A stretch of DNA of 64,000 bases from JACKAQ01 sp020634975 [NCBI: Calditrichia bacterium]. Its GTDB lineage: Bacteria; Calditrichota; Calditrichia; RBG-13-44-9. This document shows positions 25,986-36,190 of this stretch, piece by piece (within the stretch, counting starts at the first letter, position 1; every line of letters starts with the position of its first letter). Location: positions 868,001 through 932,000 of the forward strand of contig JACKAQ010000001.1 in the NCBI GenBank assembly GCA_020634975.1, in the 5' to 3' direction. The position numbers and the translations under genes are program-made. The notes under the pieces were generated by a model. It made no database searches. It was not told the DNA's origin and saw only the letters and a list, made by a program, of their open reading frames with translations.

Positions 25986-27002
25986 TTAGAATCCAAGTTT
26001 GATGGTAAAAATATTGGAATCTTCAAAATAATCTGTCAACTGGCGGAAGGCGTAGTCGAAATGGAAGATGAAATCGCCCATTTGGTATTTCATCCCCGCA
26101 CCGAAAGACGCGCCAAAAACGTTGTTATCGCTGCTTTGGAACTGGTGGTTGTAACCGCCGCGCAGGAAGAAGAATTCTTTGAATGCATATTCCACACCGC
26201 CGAATCCGATATCCGATGCATCGTTTTGGTTGGTAAATGAGCCGGTGAACATCATCGAATTGTCTTCGTTAAAATTGGATGTGTACGATACGCCAAATGA
26301 AAATGTTGACGGAATATCCGATGCCAACGCACTACCTCGAAAATAGCCGTTGTCCGTTTGCAAACTGTTGCTCGGGATCTCGAAACTGCGTTCCAGATTG
26401 CGCCCGTCATAACGCATTTTACCGCCAACATTTTTCATAACCACACCCATGCGGATGTTGTTTTGAAAACGATATTGCACACCCAAATCGAATGCGAATG
26501 TCGATGCACGGGTTTCCATAATCGTTTCGTTGATGTATTTGGCGGTAATGCCAACATTAATATGATCCGTCAACAGTCGGCTGTACGAAAATCCCGTAAT
26601 AATGAACGATGGCGAATAGGTGTTACCCGTTCCATCCGGTAATTCCTCGGTTGTTTCCACGATATCGCCAAAATCCATGCTTTGGATATGAAACCCAAAG
26701 CCACCGAGGTTTCCGCCGTTGTAAACCAGCGCGATGTAATTCACATCAATATCCGCCAGCCAGCTCATATTGTTGAACATTACTTCATTTCCGGTGCCGT
26801 GAGTTATCCCGGCGGGATTCCAGAAGATGGCTTCGGAGCCGGCAACATCGCTCAGCAATCCGCCCATCCCCAACGACCGGGCACCCGTCGGAATCAACAA
26901 CTGGGAGCCGGCAGTTGTTCCCAACCGCGCCTCATCCCCGGCCTGGAGCATCCCGACACACAGCGTCAGGATGACAATCGAAGTCCAAATTGATTTAGCC
27001 AT
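25986..27002 (-). CDS. PorV/PorQ-family outer-membrane beta-barrel protein
   Basis: A 338-residue outer-membrane protein. The signal peptide MAKSIWTSIVILTLCVGMLQ is followed by the family start LIPTGARSLGMGG, then EAIFWNPAGI, as in PorV, PorQ and FadL-like barrels. Repeated amphipathic strands run to the C-terminal phenylalanine (IFTIKLGF). PorV shuttles type IX cargo to the attachment complex; PorQ is a related component. Whether this copy serves general secretion or only the adjacent 1045-residue protein is unknown. It is the last gene of an operon with that protein and a TonB receptor, ending at the terminator at 25931. Confidence 0.88.
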   Translation of the reverse strand: MAKSIWTSIVILTLCVGMLQAGDEARLGTTAGSQLLIPTGARSLGMGGLLSDVAGSEAIFWNPAGITHGTGNEVMFNNMSWLADIDVNYIALVYNGGNLGGFGFHIQSMDFGDIVETTEELPDGTGNTYSPSFIITGFSYSRLLTDHINVGITAKYINETIMETRASTFAFDLGVQYRFQNNIRMGVVMKNVGGKMRYDGRNLERSFEIPSNSLQTDNGYFRGSALASDIPSTFSFGVSYTSNFNEDNSMMFTGSFTNQNDASDIGFGGVEYAFKEFFFLRGGYNHQFQSSDNNVFGASFGAGMKYQMGDFIFHFDYAFRQLTDYFEDSNIFTIKLGF

Positions 27003-27098
27003 ATTACGATCTCACAGTTTTGATTTTCTTTTTCTCAGTTTTTGTCGGGATTCAACCGATCTGGCCGTTGTTGCCAAATCGATCTGCCATCCCGCTTT

Positions 27099-30000
27099 TT
27101 AGAAGCGATCCAATCGCTCTTCACGCTGAATAATTGCAAATTTGAGTATCTTTTCTCCGATTTCCGGAGCTTCCACATGGGCAAGATACATGCCCGATGC
27201 CACCCGAAGGTTCGACTCATTTCGCAAATTCCAGGTTAATTCATTCGCTACATTATTCTTGCTCAGGGTTTTAATCAACTGCCCGGCAAGGTTGAAAATG
27301 CGGATGGTCACTTCGTTGGGCAAATGGGTGAATTTGATCACCGGAGTATCGTAACTGGTTTCGTATGCGCTATATGCCCAATACGGGTTGGGAACCACAT
27401 TCACCATTTCCAATTGATCTTTGCGCTCCGCAGCGGTTACCAGCGGCTGCACATCCTCGGTGTGAACGCGGTATTCATCCACGTTGGAATTTGGATAATA
27501 CGGCGTGATATCCAGCGTCATTTCGTTGGCTTGCAAAATGGAATCCACCGCAACAAACTGGGCAACCAGATATGCTTCATCGCGGAACAGCGTATCGGTT
27601 GACGCGCGCCCGTAGCGAGCGGCATCACCGGCATAATCCGACTTAAAAATGATGATGTCGTTATTCGATGAAAAATCCACGATACCCGTCGGGCTGGCGT
27701 TGTGATACGCCACATACAGTTGACGCGGACTGTTGGGATCTGTCATATCGAACGCTTTCAGGAATGTGGGTTTCATCCCGACCGAAAGGTTGTAATTTGC
27801 ACGAAAATGTTGCGCAAATGCATCATCCGTTGTGCCGAGCACCAACCGCACCGGAAAATAGTCTTCGCGCGACAAACCCGGCGATAGGTTACTGCGGAAG
27901 GAATTCTGGATAAAATCCACTCCGCCATTATATGCGGCGGTTGAGCTGGTAAGAATGGCCGCGCCATCCAACCAGTCGACACCACCAGCAGGCATGGTTT
28001 CCTCAACAGAATTGATACCGTCCGGCACATTTTTAACCCGGATGGACAAACCATCGATAATCGGGAATGTCCATGAATTGCCAGCAAGACTGTCCTGCTG
28101 GATCAATGTATCGCGCAAAACGCGATTTTGTGATTCGTTGGTGATGCTGTAAAAATCGCCATTATTAAAGAAAGAAACGAGATAATTGTCGTTGGTCAGA
28201 GCATCGCGATCAACCACGTCGAACACCACACGACCGTCAAACACATCCCTGCCGGCCAGACCCGTTCGGGTGCCGATATATTCTGCCGTGCTGCCTTTAA
28301 ACGGACGATTTTCATCGCGATTAAAAATAACACTGAAAAGCTGAGCCCCACCGAGCGGGTTTTCCAGATAGGGGTCTGCACTGCCAATCCATGCGCCGTT
28401 TTCCAACGGTGATAACTGGTTTACATTGATGCTGAACGACGTTACCGAGAAATAATATTCTGCATTGTTGATCAACGGCTGACCTTCGTTAAATACATCT
28501 TTATCTATCACATAGCGAATAACCGTACCGCCGGAATCGCCGATTGCGGAGAGATTCAGATTATTGTTTCCGCGATACAGCCGAACACGCTCGTTGGTTT
28601 GTTGAATCAAAATATCGGCGTACTGATTGCGTACATCGAACGATGCCAGCAGTTGCCGGTTCAATTGCCCGTTGTTGGCACGAAGCGTGGTTTGGGGCGA
28701 ATTGAATTGGTAAATATTGATGCCCTCGAACATCTGCCGGTTATCGATTCCGTCAATTTCATCGTGATACAGTGTGCCGTTGCGTTCCAAATCAATAATC
28801 AGCTCGATACGGTCATCAAATGTCCGCACATCCACATGAGGCGGCGGCGGCGGTCCGGCAACAAAAAAGTTACCGTCATAAATGGATTGTGCCGTCGCAT
28901 CGATGCGTTTCAATTCAGCTACGTTTGCGCTCGAATTTCCGTTTTGCTGCAACTGCCCGACAACGTACGCAACCACAATATCCTGCGTATCGCTGGCAGC
29001 GAGGCGGAAGGGGCCGGTATTTACCATAAACCGTTTGTCTGCTTCGGTGTTATCCAGCCAGCCTTCTCCGGTTGCAGGATCGCCGGAGTAAAAATATTGC
29101 GGTGCCGTACCAGCCGTACCACCGACGCCATATAATTCAGGGTTAATCGGGTTTCCGTTGCCATCTACACCACCAACCTGATAGCGCCGTGCGATAACCA
29201 CATTATTTCCCGGGCTCGGGAATTGGGTTTGCCCACTGGGGTCATTATTATAGAATGTAAATGATGTCAGTGGTAAATTACGGAAATCCGGAATGGTATC
29301 GACACCAAACTGCGGTCCCAAAAAGCGATATGCCGTATCGCCGGGAGAAGAAACAATCGGTCCCTGGAAAAAATCCACCCCAAACGCAGGCGGGTTGGAG
29401 CCGTATGGACCGGTGCCGTCGTTGTCATCGCCGTTGTTGTAGCAATAGCCCAAACTGAGCTCGATATCTGAACCGATCAAATCGTCAGTCGCTTCGCCGA
29501 TATCCGGGTCCGTCCAAATGCTGAAAATCAGCGAATCGATGTCGTTTTCCGTCACATTAATCATGCGATAACGCAGGAAAACCACGTTGCCCAATTCATT
29601 ATCCCGGGCAAACGCGAACACCTGTTGATGCACTTCCAAACCTAAGGGCTGGGTTTGCAAACCGTCTGTCCGAACGGAAATATCCGTGCCATCGTTATAC
29701 ACCGTCCAACTGGTGCGGTCACCCAAAATATCCGGCACGTCAATATTGGGGTCGTACACACCGTCGCCGTCCATATCCTTAAAACTGGCGCCCAGCTCAA
29801 CTGCTTTTTGCCAATCGATATAGGCACGGCTTCCGGGGGCGTCGGATTTGTTGACCACGTAAAAACGTGCGTCTGAATCGTCCGGGTTTGTTCCCCATTT
29901 TCCGGGTTGAAATTCCTGAATTAACGATGCTTTAGCCATCCAAGATGCCCGCAGTTGACCGTTTATATAACCGGTTGCGGCTATCCCGCCCTGATACAAA

Positions 30001-30236
30001 AAGCTCTGGTTATAAGATAATGGTACTGGTATACCGGGGTTCGGGAAATATGCCTGGGCATTTTCCGCCGTTGACCCATCGTTTTGATAAGGTAGAAAAA
30101 TGTTGTTGATCGCCATTGTGTCCACCAGACCAATCGTCGCACCTTTCTGGAGCGATTGCTTGCCCGGTTTTTCTTTGGCTGCCACGCTTATGCACATGCC
30201 GGCAACAATCATGGCAATGAGTAGTCTGAATCGCAT
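27099..30236 (-). CDS. Large secreted protein encoded between TonB receptor and PorV-like genes
   Basis: A 1045-residue exported protein with signal peptide MRFRLLIAMIVAGMCISVAA. The N-terminal half contains an Asp-rich calcium-type loop (FKDMDGDGVYDPN, about residue 155) and many beta-strand and aromatic segments. The C-terminal 100 residues are a diverged sorting or Ig-like domain: VVPNPYWAYSAYE, then IRIFNLAGQLIKTLSKN and VASGMYLAHVEA. It differs from the PNPFNP tails nearby and carries a basic extension. No enzyme motif was recognised. It starts 33 bases after the TonB receptor and is followed by the PorV-like gene. The order suggests a surface-exposed partner in one uptake or secretion assembly. 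Confidence 0.8.
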   Translation of the reverse strand: MRFRLLIAMIVAGMCISVAAKEKPGKQSLQKGATIGLVDTMAINNIFLPYQNDGSTAENAQAYFPNPGIPVPLSYNQSFLYQGGIAATGYINGQLRASWMAKASLIQEFQPGKWGTNPDDSDARFYVVNKSDAPGSRAYIDWQKAVELGASFKDMDGDGVYDPNIDVPDILGDRTSWTVYNDGTDISVRTDGLQTQPLGLEVHQQVFAFARDNELGNVVFLRYRMINVTENDIDSLIFSIWTDPDIGEATDDLIGSDIELSLGYCYNNGDDNDGTGPYGSNPPAFGVDFFQGPIVSSPGDTAYRFLGPQFGVDTIPDFRNLPLTSFTFYNNDPSGQTQFPSPGNNVVIARRYQVGGVDGNGNPINPELYGVGGTAGTAPQYFYSGDPATGEGWLDNTEADKRFMVNTGPFRLAASDTQDIVVAYVVGQLQQNGNSSANVAELKRIDATAQSIYDGNFFVAGPPPPPHVDVRTFDDRIELIIDLERNGTLYHDEIDGIDNRQMFEGINIYQFNSPQTTLRANNGQLNRQLLASFDVRNQYADILIQQTNERVRLYRGNNNLNLSAIGDSGGTVIRYVIDKDVFNEGQPLINNAEYYFSVTSFSINVNQLSPLENGAWIGSADPYLENPLGGAQLFSVIFNRDENRPFKGSTAEYIGTRTGLAGRDVFDGRVVFDVVDRDALTNDNYLVSFFNNGDFYSITNESQNRVLRDTLIQQDSLAGNSWTFPIIDGLSIRVKNVPDGINSVEETMPAGGVDWLDGAAILTSSTAAYNGGVDFIQNSFRSNLSPGLSREDYFPVRLVLGTTDDAFAQHFRANYNLSVGMKPTFLKAFDMTDPNSPRQLYVAYHNASPTGIVDFSSNNDIIIFKSDYAGDAARYGRASTDTLFRDEAYLVAQFVAVDSILQANEMTLDITPYYPNSNVDEYRVHTEDVQPLVTAAERKDQLEMVNVVPNPYWAYSAYETSYDTPVIKFTHLPNEVTIRIFNLAGQLIKTLSKNNVANELTWNLRNESNLRVASGMYLAHVEAPEIGEKILKFAIIQREERLDRF

Positions 30237-30269
30237 TTTATGCCTCGTCAGTTATTTTTTCTGTTCAGT

Positions 30270-33113
30270 TTAGAACTTTGCTTTCAGCCCCAAACGGATA
30301 ATCCGCGGTAAACCGTAATTTTCAGGATCTCTTTCGAGCGCCTTAAAATCCGAAACAAAATCCGGGCTGGAAGGTGATGTACTGCGAACCAATTGTTCAC
30401 CTTCGGGCGTGTTCAGGTAACCGCTATCATCCGGTTTTCCGGTTGATGGCCAAACATCAACAAAATTGTCACGATCCAGTAAATTTTGAATCCATAAATA
30501 CGGCGTAATCGAAAAATTACCAATGCGGATATCTTTATCCACCCGCAAGTCGATGCGGAACAAGCTACCGGCAAGTGCACTGTTCACATATTGCGTTGTA
30601 TTCCCGTACTGCGAATTATCCGTCAACGGATTTGCGGTTTCCAGCGGCGTATACGGGCGTCCGCTATTGTAATTAATCAGGAATGTCGCACCGGAGTTTT
30701 CCAATAATTTTGAACCGAAAATATTCGGTCCTTCGTCATTGCCTGATCGAATATCCAGGCTTGCGGTAAAAGTATGGCGTTGGTCAAAATCCAGTGGCGC
30801 AATTGCCAGCGGCACTGCATTGTTCGGATTGCGGAAAGTTGCCACCCGGCTGCTGGAAGGATCCGAACCAGTGCCTTCGCTCAACGAGAGCGCGTAGTCA
30901 ATTTTTGTGGTAACCGGTCCCATCCGGCGCAAATTAAAGCTAAAAGCCATCCCTTTTATCGTTCCAAAATCCTGGTTCACCGTAGAAATATAAGTCCTGG
31001 TGGTTTGCCCGAACTGGCTGCGAACGGTTGTAACGTTGATCAACCCTTCCACATTCCGGTAGTATGCGGTAACATCCAAACTGGCAATGTTGCCAAACTG
31101 TTGTTTGAAACCGAATTCGTAGTTGGTGGTGCGCTCCATTTGCACATGACCATTGTTTTGGCCCTGGCCATCGCGCTGTTCGATCACGTCAATATTGTTC
31201 CACGAATCATAAATATCGAAAAAGCGCGGCGCTTGCCGGAAAATACCGTATTGGGCATGAAATACCGTTTTTTCGGTCATCGGGAAAGCAAAACCCAATC
31301 GTGGGCTGATGTAGCTTTCTGATGGTGCTTTTTCGTAATCATCTACATCCAGTCGGTTGGGATTATCGCCAAATGAGAAAATATTGTTCGGATCGCGGAT
31401 GCGATCGAAATCCGGTTCAAAATAATCCCAGCGAACACCCAAATTCAGGATGAAATCCTGAAATTCTATGCGATCCTGAATATACGCACCGGCATTGATT
31501 GGCTGTTTGGGTGCAGATTCTTCAAACATATCGCCTTCAACTGTGCGGAAATTTTGGTTGGAAATTTCGTTGCCAAAAATATCGTAGCCGTAAAAAACAC
31601 CCACGGTTTTGGTGTAGCGAATTTCTTCCGATTCGCTATCTACGTTTTCGGCAATGTCAATCGGGTTGTTTGTGTAATACCGCACCTGATGCTGATCGAC
31701 CGTTGCGCCAACTTCCAGCAAATGGTTGTCAAACTGTTTGGTCATGTTAAAATCCAAACCGTAAGTGTTGATTTCATATTTCTGGAAGAGGTTGAAAATA
31801 CGGCCTTTATCATAAAAAACACCGCCAAGGGAATCGACCAACACGTTGGAGCCATCGCCTTGCGGCAAAATTACACCTCGCAACGCGTTTGCTTCAGCAT
31901 CGCCGTACGATTCGAGGTCTTCAAACCACACACCATCGCCGCGACGATAGTATGTATTTTTGGCGCGTGCCGTAATATCCCAAAATGTGGTCTGATTGAC
32001 CACATGAGAGAAGCGCATGGCGCCACCCAACACATTTTCTTTGATCAAAGGATAGTGATCGGATGCGTTTTTGGCATAATCGTGAATATACTGCCGAGAA
32101 TTGCGGTATGAACCGTTGCTGCTAAAGGTAATTTTGAATTTTTCGAAATTACCATCCACTTTTGTTGTAAAGCGGGTAACATCGCTGCCCATTCCCGGAC
32201 GCGCTTTTAAATCGATACCGGCAGATGGGATCACCAAACCACTGGCGCGGGGGCGATCATCATCGGTTTGAATATATTCGCCGGAGCCGAAAAACGAGAA
32301 TTTGCCAAATAACGGACCACCGAGAAAACCGGTTGCAGAATTATAATTGTAGTCATCCGTTATGTTGGAAGAAACCAGATCGGTTCCACCGTAAAACTTG
32401 GCGGCACCGCTTTTGGTGGTGATATTGATAACACCGGATTGCGCACTCCCATATTTCGCGCTGAATCCACCGAGTTGTGAGGAAACCTGCTCGATAGCTG
32501 CGTCAGGGATTGTTCCGGTAACGTTACCGAAAACCACATCATTATATGGAATCCCGTCCACAATAAATAGCGTTTCGTTACCGCGCCCACCGCGCACGTT
32601 TATTGTGGCGTTGTCCGTATCGCCACCGGAGCCGTCCGCTGCAACAACACCCGCGTTATACGACACGATGGAGTTGATACCGCGAACCGGAATCCGTTCA
32701 ATTTCTTCCGCATCCAGCACCCGAACGGTGTTGGTTGCTGCTGCTTCAAAAAACGGTTTTTCTGCCACAACCGTAATCGCTTCGTCGATTTCGATAGTTG
32801 TGGTGCTCAAATCCATATCCAGCCGTTTGGTAATATCCGGCACAACCCGCACGTTTTCCACCTTTATCGACTGATAGCCGATGTATTCAAAACTGATGGT
32901 GTACGTGCCCGGCGGCACATTAAGGATAACATATGAGCCATCCGCATCTGTCGATGCACCCAGCAACGATTCTTCAACAATTACGTTAACACCGGGTAAC
33001 GGCTCACCGTTGGCTTTGTCACGAACAACGCCGCTGATTTTTCCGGCTTGCTGTGCAAAGACGCCAAACAATAGGCTGAGAGATAGAAAGGCAAGGTAGA
33101 AGCGTTTTAACAT
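30270..33113 (-). CDS. TonB-dependent receptor with carboxypeptidase-regulatory-like domain
   Basis: A 947-residue outer-membrane receptor. The signal peptide (residues 1-20) is followed by a carboxypeptidase-regulatory-like domain (SGVVRDKANGEPLPGVNVIV to about residue 110). The plug (about 115-240) includes VLDAEEIERIPVRGINSIVS, TINVRGGRGNETLFIVDGIP and a QVSSQLGGFSAKYG segment. A long barrel extends to the end (IIRLGLKAKF). The size and layout match the SusC-like/Oar-like class rather than small siderophore receptors. GGGAGG precedes the ATG. It heads a three-gene operon with the 1045-residue secreted protein and the PorV-like barrel. No SusD-like lipoprotein is present, so a canonical Sus glycan locus is not supported. 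Confidence 0.92.
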   Translation of the reverse strand: MLKRFYLAFLSLSLLFGVFAQQAGKISGVVRDKANGEPLPGVNVIVEESLLGASTDADGSYVILNVPPGTYTISFEYIGYQSIKVENVRVVPDITKRLDMDLSTTTIEIDEAITVVAEKPFFEAAATNTVRVLDAEEIERIPVRGINSIVSYNAGVVAADGSGGDTDNATINVRGGRGNETLFIVDGIPYNDVVFGNVTGTIPDAAIEQVSSQLGGFSAKYGSAQSGVINITTKSGAAKFYGGTDLVSSNITDDYNYNSATGFLGGPLFGKFSFFGSGEYIQTDDDRPRASGLVIPSAGIDLKARPGMGSDVTRFTTKVDGNFEKFKITFSSNGSYRNSRQYIHDYAKNASDHYPLIKENVLGGAMRFSHVVNQTTFWDITARAKNTYYRRGDGVWFEDLESYGDAEANALRGVILPQGDGSNVLVDSLGGVFYDKGRIFNLFQKYEINTYGLDFNMTKQFDNHLLEVGATVDQHQVRYYTNNPIDIAENVDSESEEIRYTKTVGVFYGYDIFGNEISNQNFRTVEGDMFEESAPKQPINAGAYIQDRIEFQDFILNLGVRWDYFEPDFDRIRDPNNIFSFGDNPNRLDVDDYEKAPSESYISPRLGFAFPMTEKTVFHAQYGIFRQAPRFFDIYDSWNNIDVIEQRDGQGQNNGHVQMERTTNYEFGFKQQFGNIASLDVTAYYRNVEGLINVTTVRSQFGQTTRTYISTVNQDFGTIKGMAFSFNLRRMGPVTTKIDYALSLSEGTGSDPSSSRVATFRNPNNAVPLAIAPLDFDQRHTFTASLDIRSGNDEGPNIFGSKLLENSGATFLINYNSGRPYTPLETANPLTDNSQYGNTTQYVNSALAGSLFRIDLRVDKDIRIGNFSITPYLWIQNLLDRDNFVDVWPSTGKPDDSGYLNTPEGEQLVRSTSPSSPDFVSDFKALERDPENYGLPRIIRLGLKAKF

Positions 33114-33254
33114 AATGCCTCCCAGAGTATGATTTGTTTTTGGGTTGATTACAGACTGAAGTGGAGGTTCCGGTGGGAAAGTTCACCACAAGGAGCCCCC
33201 AGTTCAGCCTGAGAAACCGCTCCTTCAAACGCTTAAAAAAACATGAACTTATCC

Positions 33255-33295
33255 AAAAAAAAGGATTGTTCCGGCATCGAATGCCGGAACAATCC
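33255..33295 (-). terminator. Strong Rho-independent terminator of the 896-residue protein gene
   Basis: A perfect 15-bp stem: 33263-33277 pairs with 33281-33295 around CGA. The minus-strand transcript ends in eight U residues (complement of 33255-33262). It is the strongest terminator in the window. Confidence 0.92.
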
Positions 33296-33311
33296 GAAAG
33301 AAAAATACAGC

Positions 33312-36002
33312 TTATTTCACTAACAACATTTTACGGGTTTGAACAAAATCGTTTGCTGTCAAACGATAAATGTAAACACCGGTACCAACTGTCGTTCCAC
33401 GATCATCGCGACCATCCCAAACAGCCTGATAGCCACCGGCAATCATACGATCGCTAACCAGCGTGCGTACTTTTTGACCAACGATGTTGAAAATTTCCAA
33501 CGTTACATTTGAGGCGCTGCTCAATGCAAACTCGATGGTTGTGCTGGGGTTAAAGGGGTTCGGGTAGTTTTGGAACAATGCGTAGGTTTCCGGCTGGCTG
33601 AAGAAATCTTCATCCAGATCTTCGATACCTACATATGCGGTATAATAGTCACCATTTGCGCCGAAAATTTTGTAAACACGGCCACCGTTAGCGGCAGCAA
33701 CTTCAGCTACGTTTTCGTTCCAGTCTTGTTGAAATCCGGCTTCGTTGTCATGTCCGGAAATACCATGTTTCCAGAAGATGTTTTTCGGAGCGCCAACACC
33801 AAAGTTGATGGTGATTGACCATACACCGTCCGCGGCAACAGCGTCGCCATTGGTTCCGGTATCGTTCATTTGCAAGGCTTCGCGTGCAGGATCGCCAGGT
33901 GTCAAATCCCATACCCATGCCAATGCCGGGGTGGTTTTGGGTACACTGCCGGCCAAATAAACAGTATCAATAGCGGTTACGTTTCCGCCGCCAAAGGTAA
34001 TTGCACCGCTGTCCGCCAGGAATGCTGCTGCTGCATACATATCCGCTTCGAAAATGATGTCTTCAGCAGTTGTGAATACATCCGATACGGTAACATTATC
34101 GAAGAAGCGGCGCGGTACATCATAGTTCGGGTTACCGTTTGCGTCGGTATCGGTTTCGTTACCGGTCGGGGTGAATTTGTAGTCTGCGCCACCTTCCCAT
34201 ACATCACCATTTGCAGCCGAACGATAGAAGAATTTATAAGCAACGGTATCTACTTGCGGGGTCAAATTAATGACAACCAGCGCTTCGTAATCGGTCGGGG
34301 TGAAGATATTCGGGCTCATCGGATTGTCTTCGCTCCAGCCGTTAAAGCTACCGCGTACAAATGCGATATCTGCCGCGTTGTTCGGATCGAAGTTCCCCAC
34401 AGCAATCTGAACGGACATATCGTTGGTGAACAATACATCGTAATCAGCTGCTGAAGCGCCAAATGATGGCTTGTAGGTCAAGTCGTTGGTGTTAATGCCA
34501 ACGCGTTCGTAATACCAAATGGCTTCTGCCGGGCCATTTTCATCGGCAAACAAGGAACAGCCTGGATCTGGGTCAAACATATACGCCAAATCAACAATAA
34601 TCGAATCGCCGGAAGCATCAAATTTAAAGTTTTCCGGTATATTCGGGTATACATCAGATTCGCCAGGATTACCGGCAATTTTAAACGTATAGCTCCATGT
34701 CGTACCACCATCGGGGGAATAAGCGCCCCAAATGTCAGTCATAAATTTTTCAATTCCACCGGTACCGACGGCTGTTACAATACTACCGTCTATCGGGCTG
34801 GCTTCCCATTGTTGCCAAACGGCTAACAATTCACCGTTAGGACCTTCAGCAATATGCGCATATGCATTGCCTATACCATTACCCGGATACAAGCTCTGAA
34901 GTGCTGTAATAGTTGCTGTATCAGACGGTGCAGCGTAGAGCGTATCGTTGATTTGTACCAGCTTATTCAAGCTATCATTCCAGTACAAAATTGGCTTATA
35001 GTCTTGCAATGTGGAGGTCATGGTGTCCCTGATGGCTTGCACCGCACTAAAAATCATATGGTAAGTACCATTTTGGGTAAACATTGCGTTAAATTGTTGG
35101 AAAGCAGCAATTGAATATGTTGTCTGTCCAAATTTCGTCAGGAACACTTCATCATTATCAGTAACTCTGGTGGTATCCCAAGTTACCCCCCAATCATTAG
35201 TAGTAACAAAATATGTTGCACCACCAATAACTGGGTCGCCACCAAATTCAGGAGGAGTTAAGCTAAGACCATGTTTGATTTGTGACGGATTGGTGGGATT
35301 GAAATCTGGCCAGCGTTCTCCGTTTCCATTATCTGTTGTTACACTCAAAGCACTATTGCTTTGCCAAGTCGTTCCGTAGTCAAAGGAGTACTTAAATGAA
35401 CCATCTGCCCACTCACTTGCACCTTGAGTAATGAACACTAAAGTATCTCCATGTCGGGCTTGTCCAGCGAAGACACCCGGGTTGGTTTCAACACCGACAT
35501 TGCTTTGGAAATTATATCCGGGCCCCGAGTTGATATCATAGGTATCAAACCACATTTGGGTCGGGTTATTGTGCAGCGAGATAATTGCTTCACCGTCTTT
35601 TCCGGTCATTAAACGTCCCCAACCGGTTTGACGGTCCGTTGTAACGGATTGGTTGCCAAAGAAATCACCAAAGGAATAATCAAAGTAATCATAAGTTACA
35701 TAACGTGTGGCAGTTGCAGAACCTGCTCTTTTCATAAAAGTAACGTGAATACCATTGGGCGCATATGAAATCATACGACCCATGACGTTGTTTGTTGCAT
35801 AATCGTACCAAGTACGACCGATCTCTACTCGCCCTGCCACCTGGACAGATTGTGTTTGAGGATAATTGCCGAGTCCGGAAATTTTTTGTTCCCAGCGTTC
35901 TTCGTCAGCCGGTGTCACTTTCTGTGCTTTCTTGGTATTAAATTCTTTTGCAAAAAGCGACAAGCTCAAGACAATCATAACTGATAACGCTTTTTTAAAC
36001 AT
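33312..36002 (-). CDS. Secreted BNR/propeller-like protein with PNPFNP sorting tail
   Basis: An 896-residue exported protein. The signal peptide is MFKKALSVMIVLSLSLFAKE. Residues 50-490 form a propeller-like domain with Asp-box-like turns (SYDYGTTWQS-type and SPDGGTTWSYTF segments), as in sialidase/BNR proteins. No sialidase catalytic set was recognised. Residues 520-640 include IAFVRGSFNGWSEDNPM, the RGSFNGW core of starch-binding/CBM-like folds. A third beta domain (about 640-790) repeats the theme. The tail is QNYPNPFNPSTTIEFAL to KMLLVK. AGGAG precedes the ATG. It is monocistronic, with a strong terminator and an elaborate leader. It may be an abundant surface or released binding protein. 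Confidence 0.86.
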   Translation of the reverse strand: MFKKALSVMIVLSLSLFAKEFNTKKAQKVTPADEERWEQKISGLGNYPQTQSVQVAGRVEIGRTWYDYATNNVMGRMISYAPNGIHVTFMKRAGSATATRYVTYDYFDYSFGDFFGNQSVTTDRQTGWGRLMTGKDGEAIISLHNNPTQMWFDTYDINSGPGYNFQSNVGVETNPGVFAGQARHGDTLVFITQGASEWADGSFKYSFDYGTTWQSNSALSVTTDNGNGERWPDFNPTNPSQIKHGLSLTPPEFGGDPVIGGATYFVTTNDWGVTWDTTRVTDNDEVFLTKFGQTTYSIAAFQQFNAMFTQNGTYHMIFSAVQAIRDTMTSTLQDYKPILYWNDSLNKLVQINDTLYAAPSDTATITALQSLYPGNGIGNAYAHIAEGPNGELLAVWQQWEASPIDGSIVTAVGTGGIEKFMTDIWGAYSPDGGTTWSYTFKIAGNPGESDVYPNIPENFKFDASGDSIIVDLAYMFDPDPGCSLFADENGPAEAIWYYERVGINTNDLTYKPSFGASAADYDVLFTNDMSVQIAVGNFDPNNAADIAFVRGSFNGWSEDNPMSPNIFTPTDYEALVVINLTPQVDTVAYKFFYRSAANGDVWEGGADYKFTPTGNETDTDANGNPNYDVPRRFFDNVTVSDVFTTAEDIIFEADMYAAAAFLADSGAITFGGGNVTAIDTVYLAGSVPKTTPALAWVWDLTPGDPAREALQMNDTGTNGDAVAADGVWSITINFGVGAPKNIFWKHGISGHDNEAGFQQDWNENVAEVAAANGGRVYKIFGANGDYYTAYVGIEDLDEDFFSQPETYALFQNYPNPFNPSTTIEFALSSASNVTLEIFNIVGQKVRTLVSDRMIAGGYQAVWDGRDDRGTTVGTGVYIYRLTANDFVQTRKMLLVK

Positions 36003-36190
36003 AGTGTCTCCTACATTGTGATGAATAAATGAAACTGATTAACAACGATCCAAACATCCATGTTGTGCTAACACTGCATCCATATCCTCCTGAAACTAAA
36101 AAAATGAGATTACGTTGGGCGATCTCACCTCCTTGCTTTAGTTATTAATTAAGGAACAATTTTTGTACCATTGAATTATTTTGAATTACA
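36003..36190 (-). promoter_or_regulatory. Leader region of the 896-residue gene with hairpin and extra ribosome-binding sites
   Basis: Read on the minus strand, three good Shine-Dalgarno sequences occur before the annotated ATG. The first is AAGGAGG, just ahead of a 6-bp stem TGAGAT/ATCTCA (36127-36122 with 36110-36105). That stem is followed by seven U residues, which looks like a terminator. Next is CAGGAGG with a four-codon ORF (ATG CAG TGT TAG). The third is TAGGAGACACTATG of the gene itself. This resembles an attenuation or leader-peptide arrangement. The elements are seen; regulation is inferred. Confidence 0.4.

Noticed and set aside
30270-33113. SusC-type glycan locus
   Set aside because: The receptor resembles the class, but no SusD-like lipoprotein or glycoside hydrolase is adjacent.
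33312-36002. Sialidase activity for the BNR-like protein
   Set aside because: Asp-box-like turns are present, but the catalytic arginine triad and Tyr/Glu pair were not identified.
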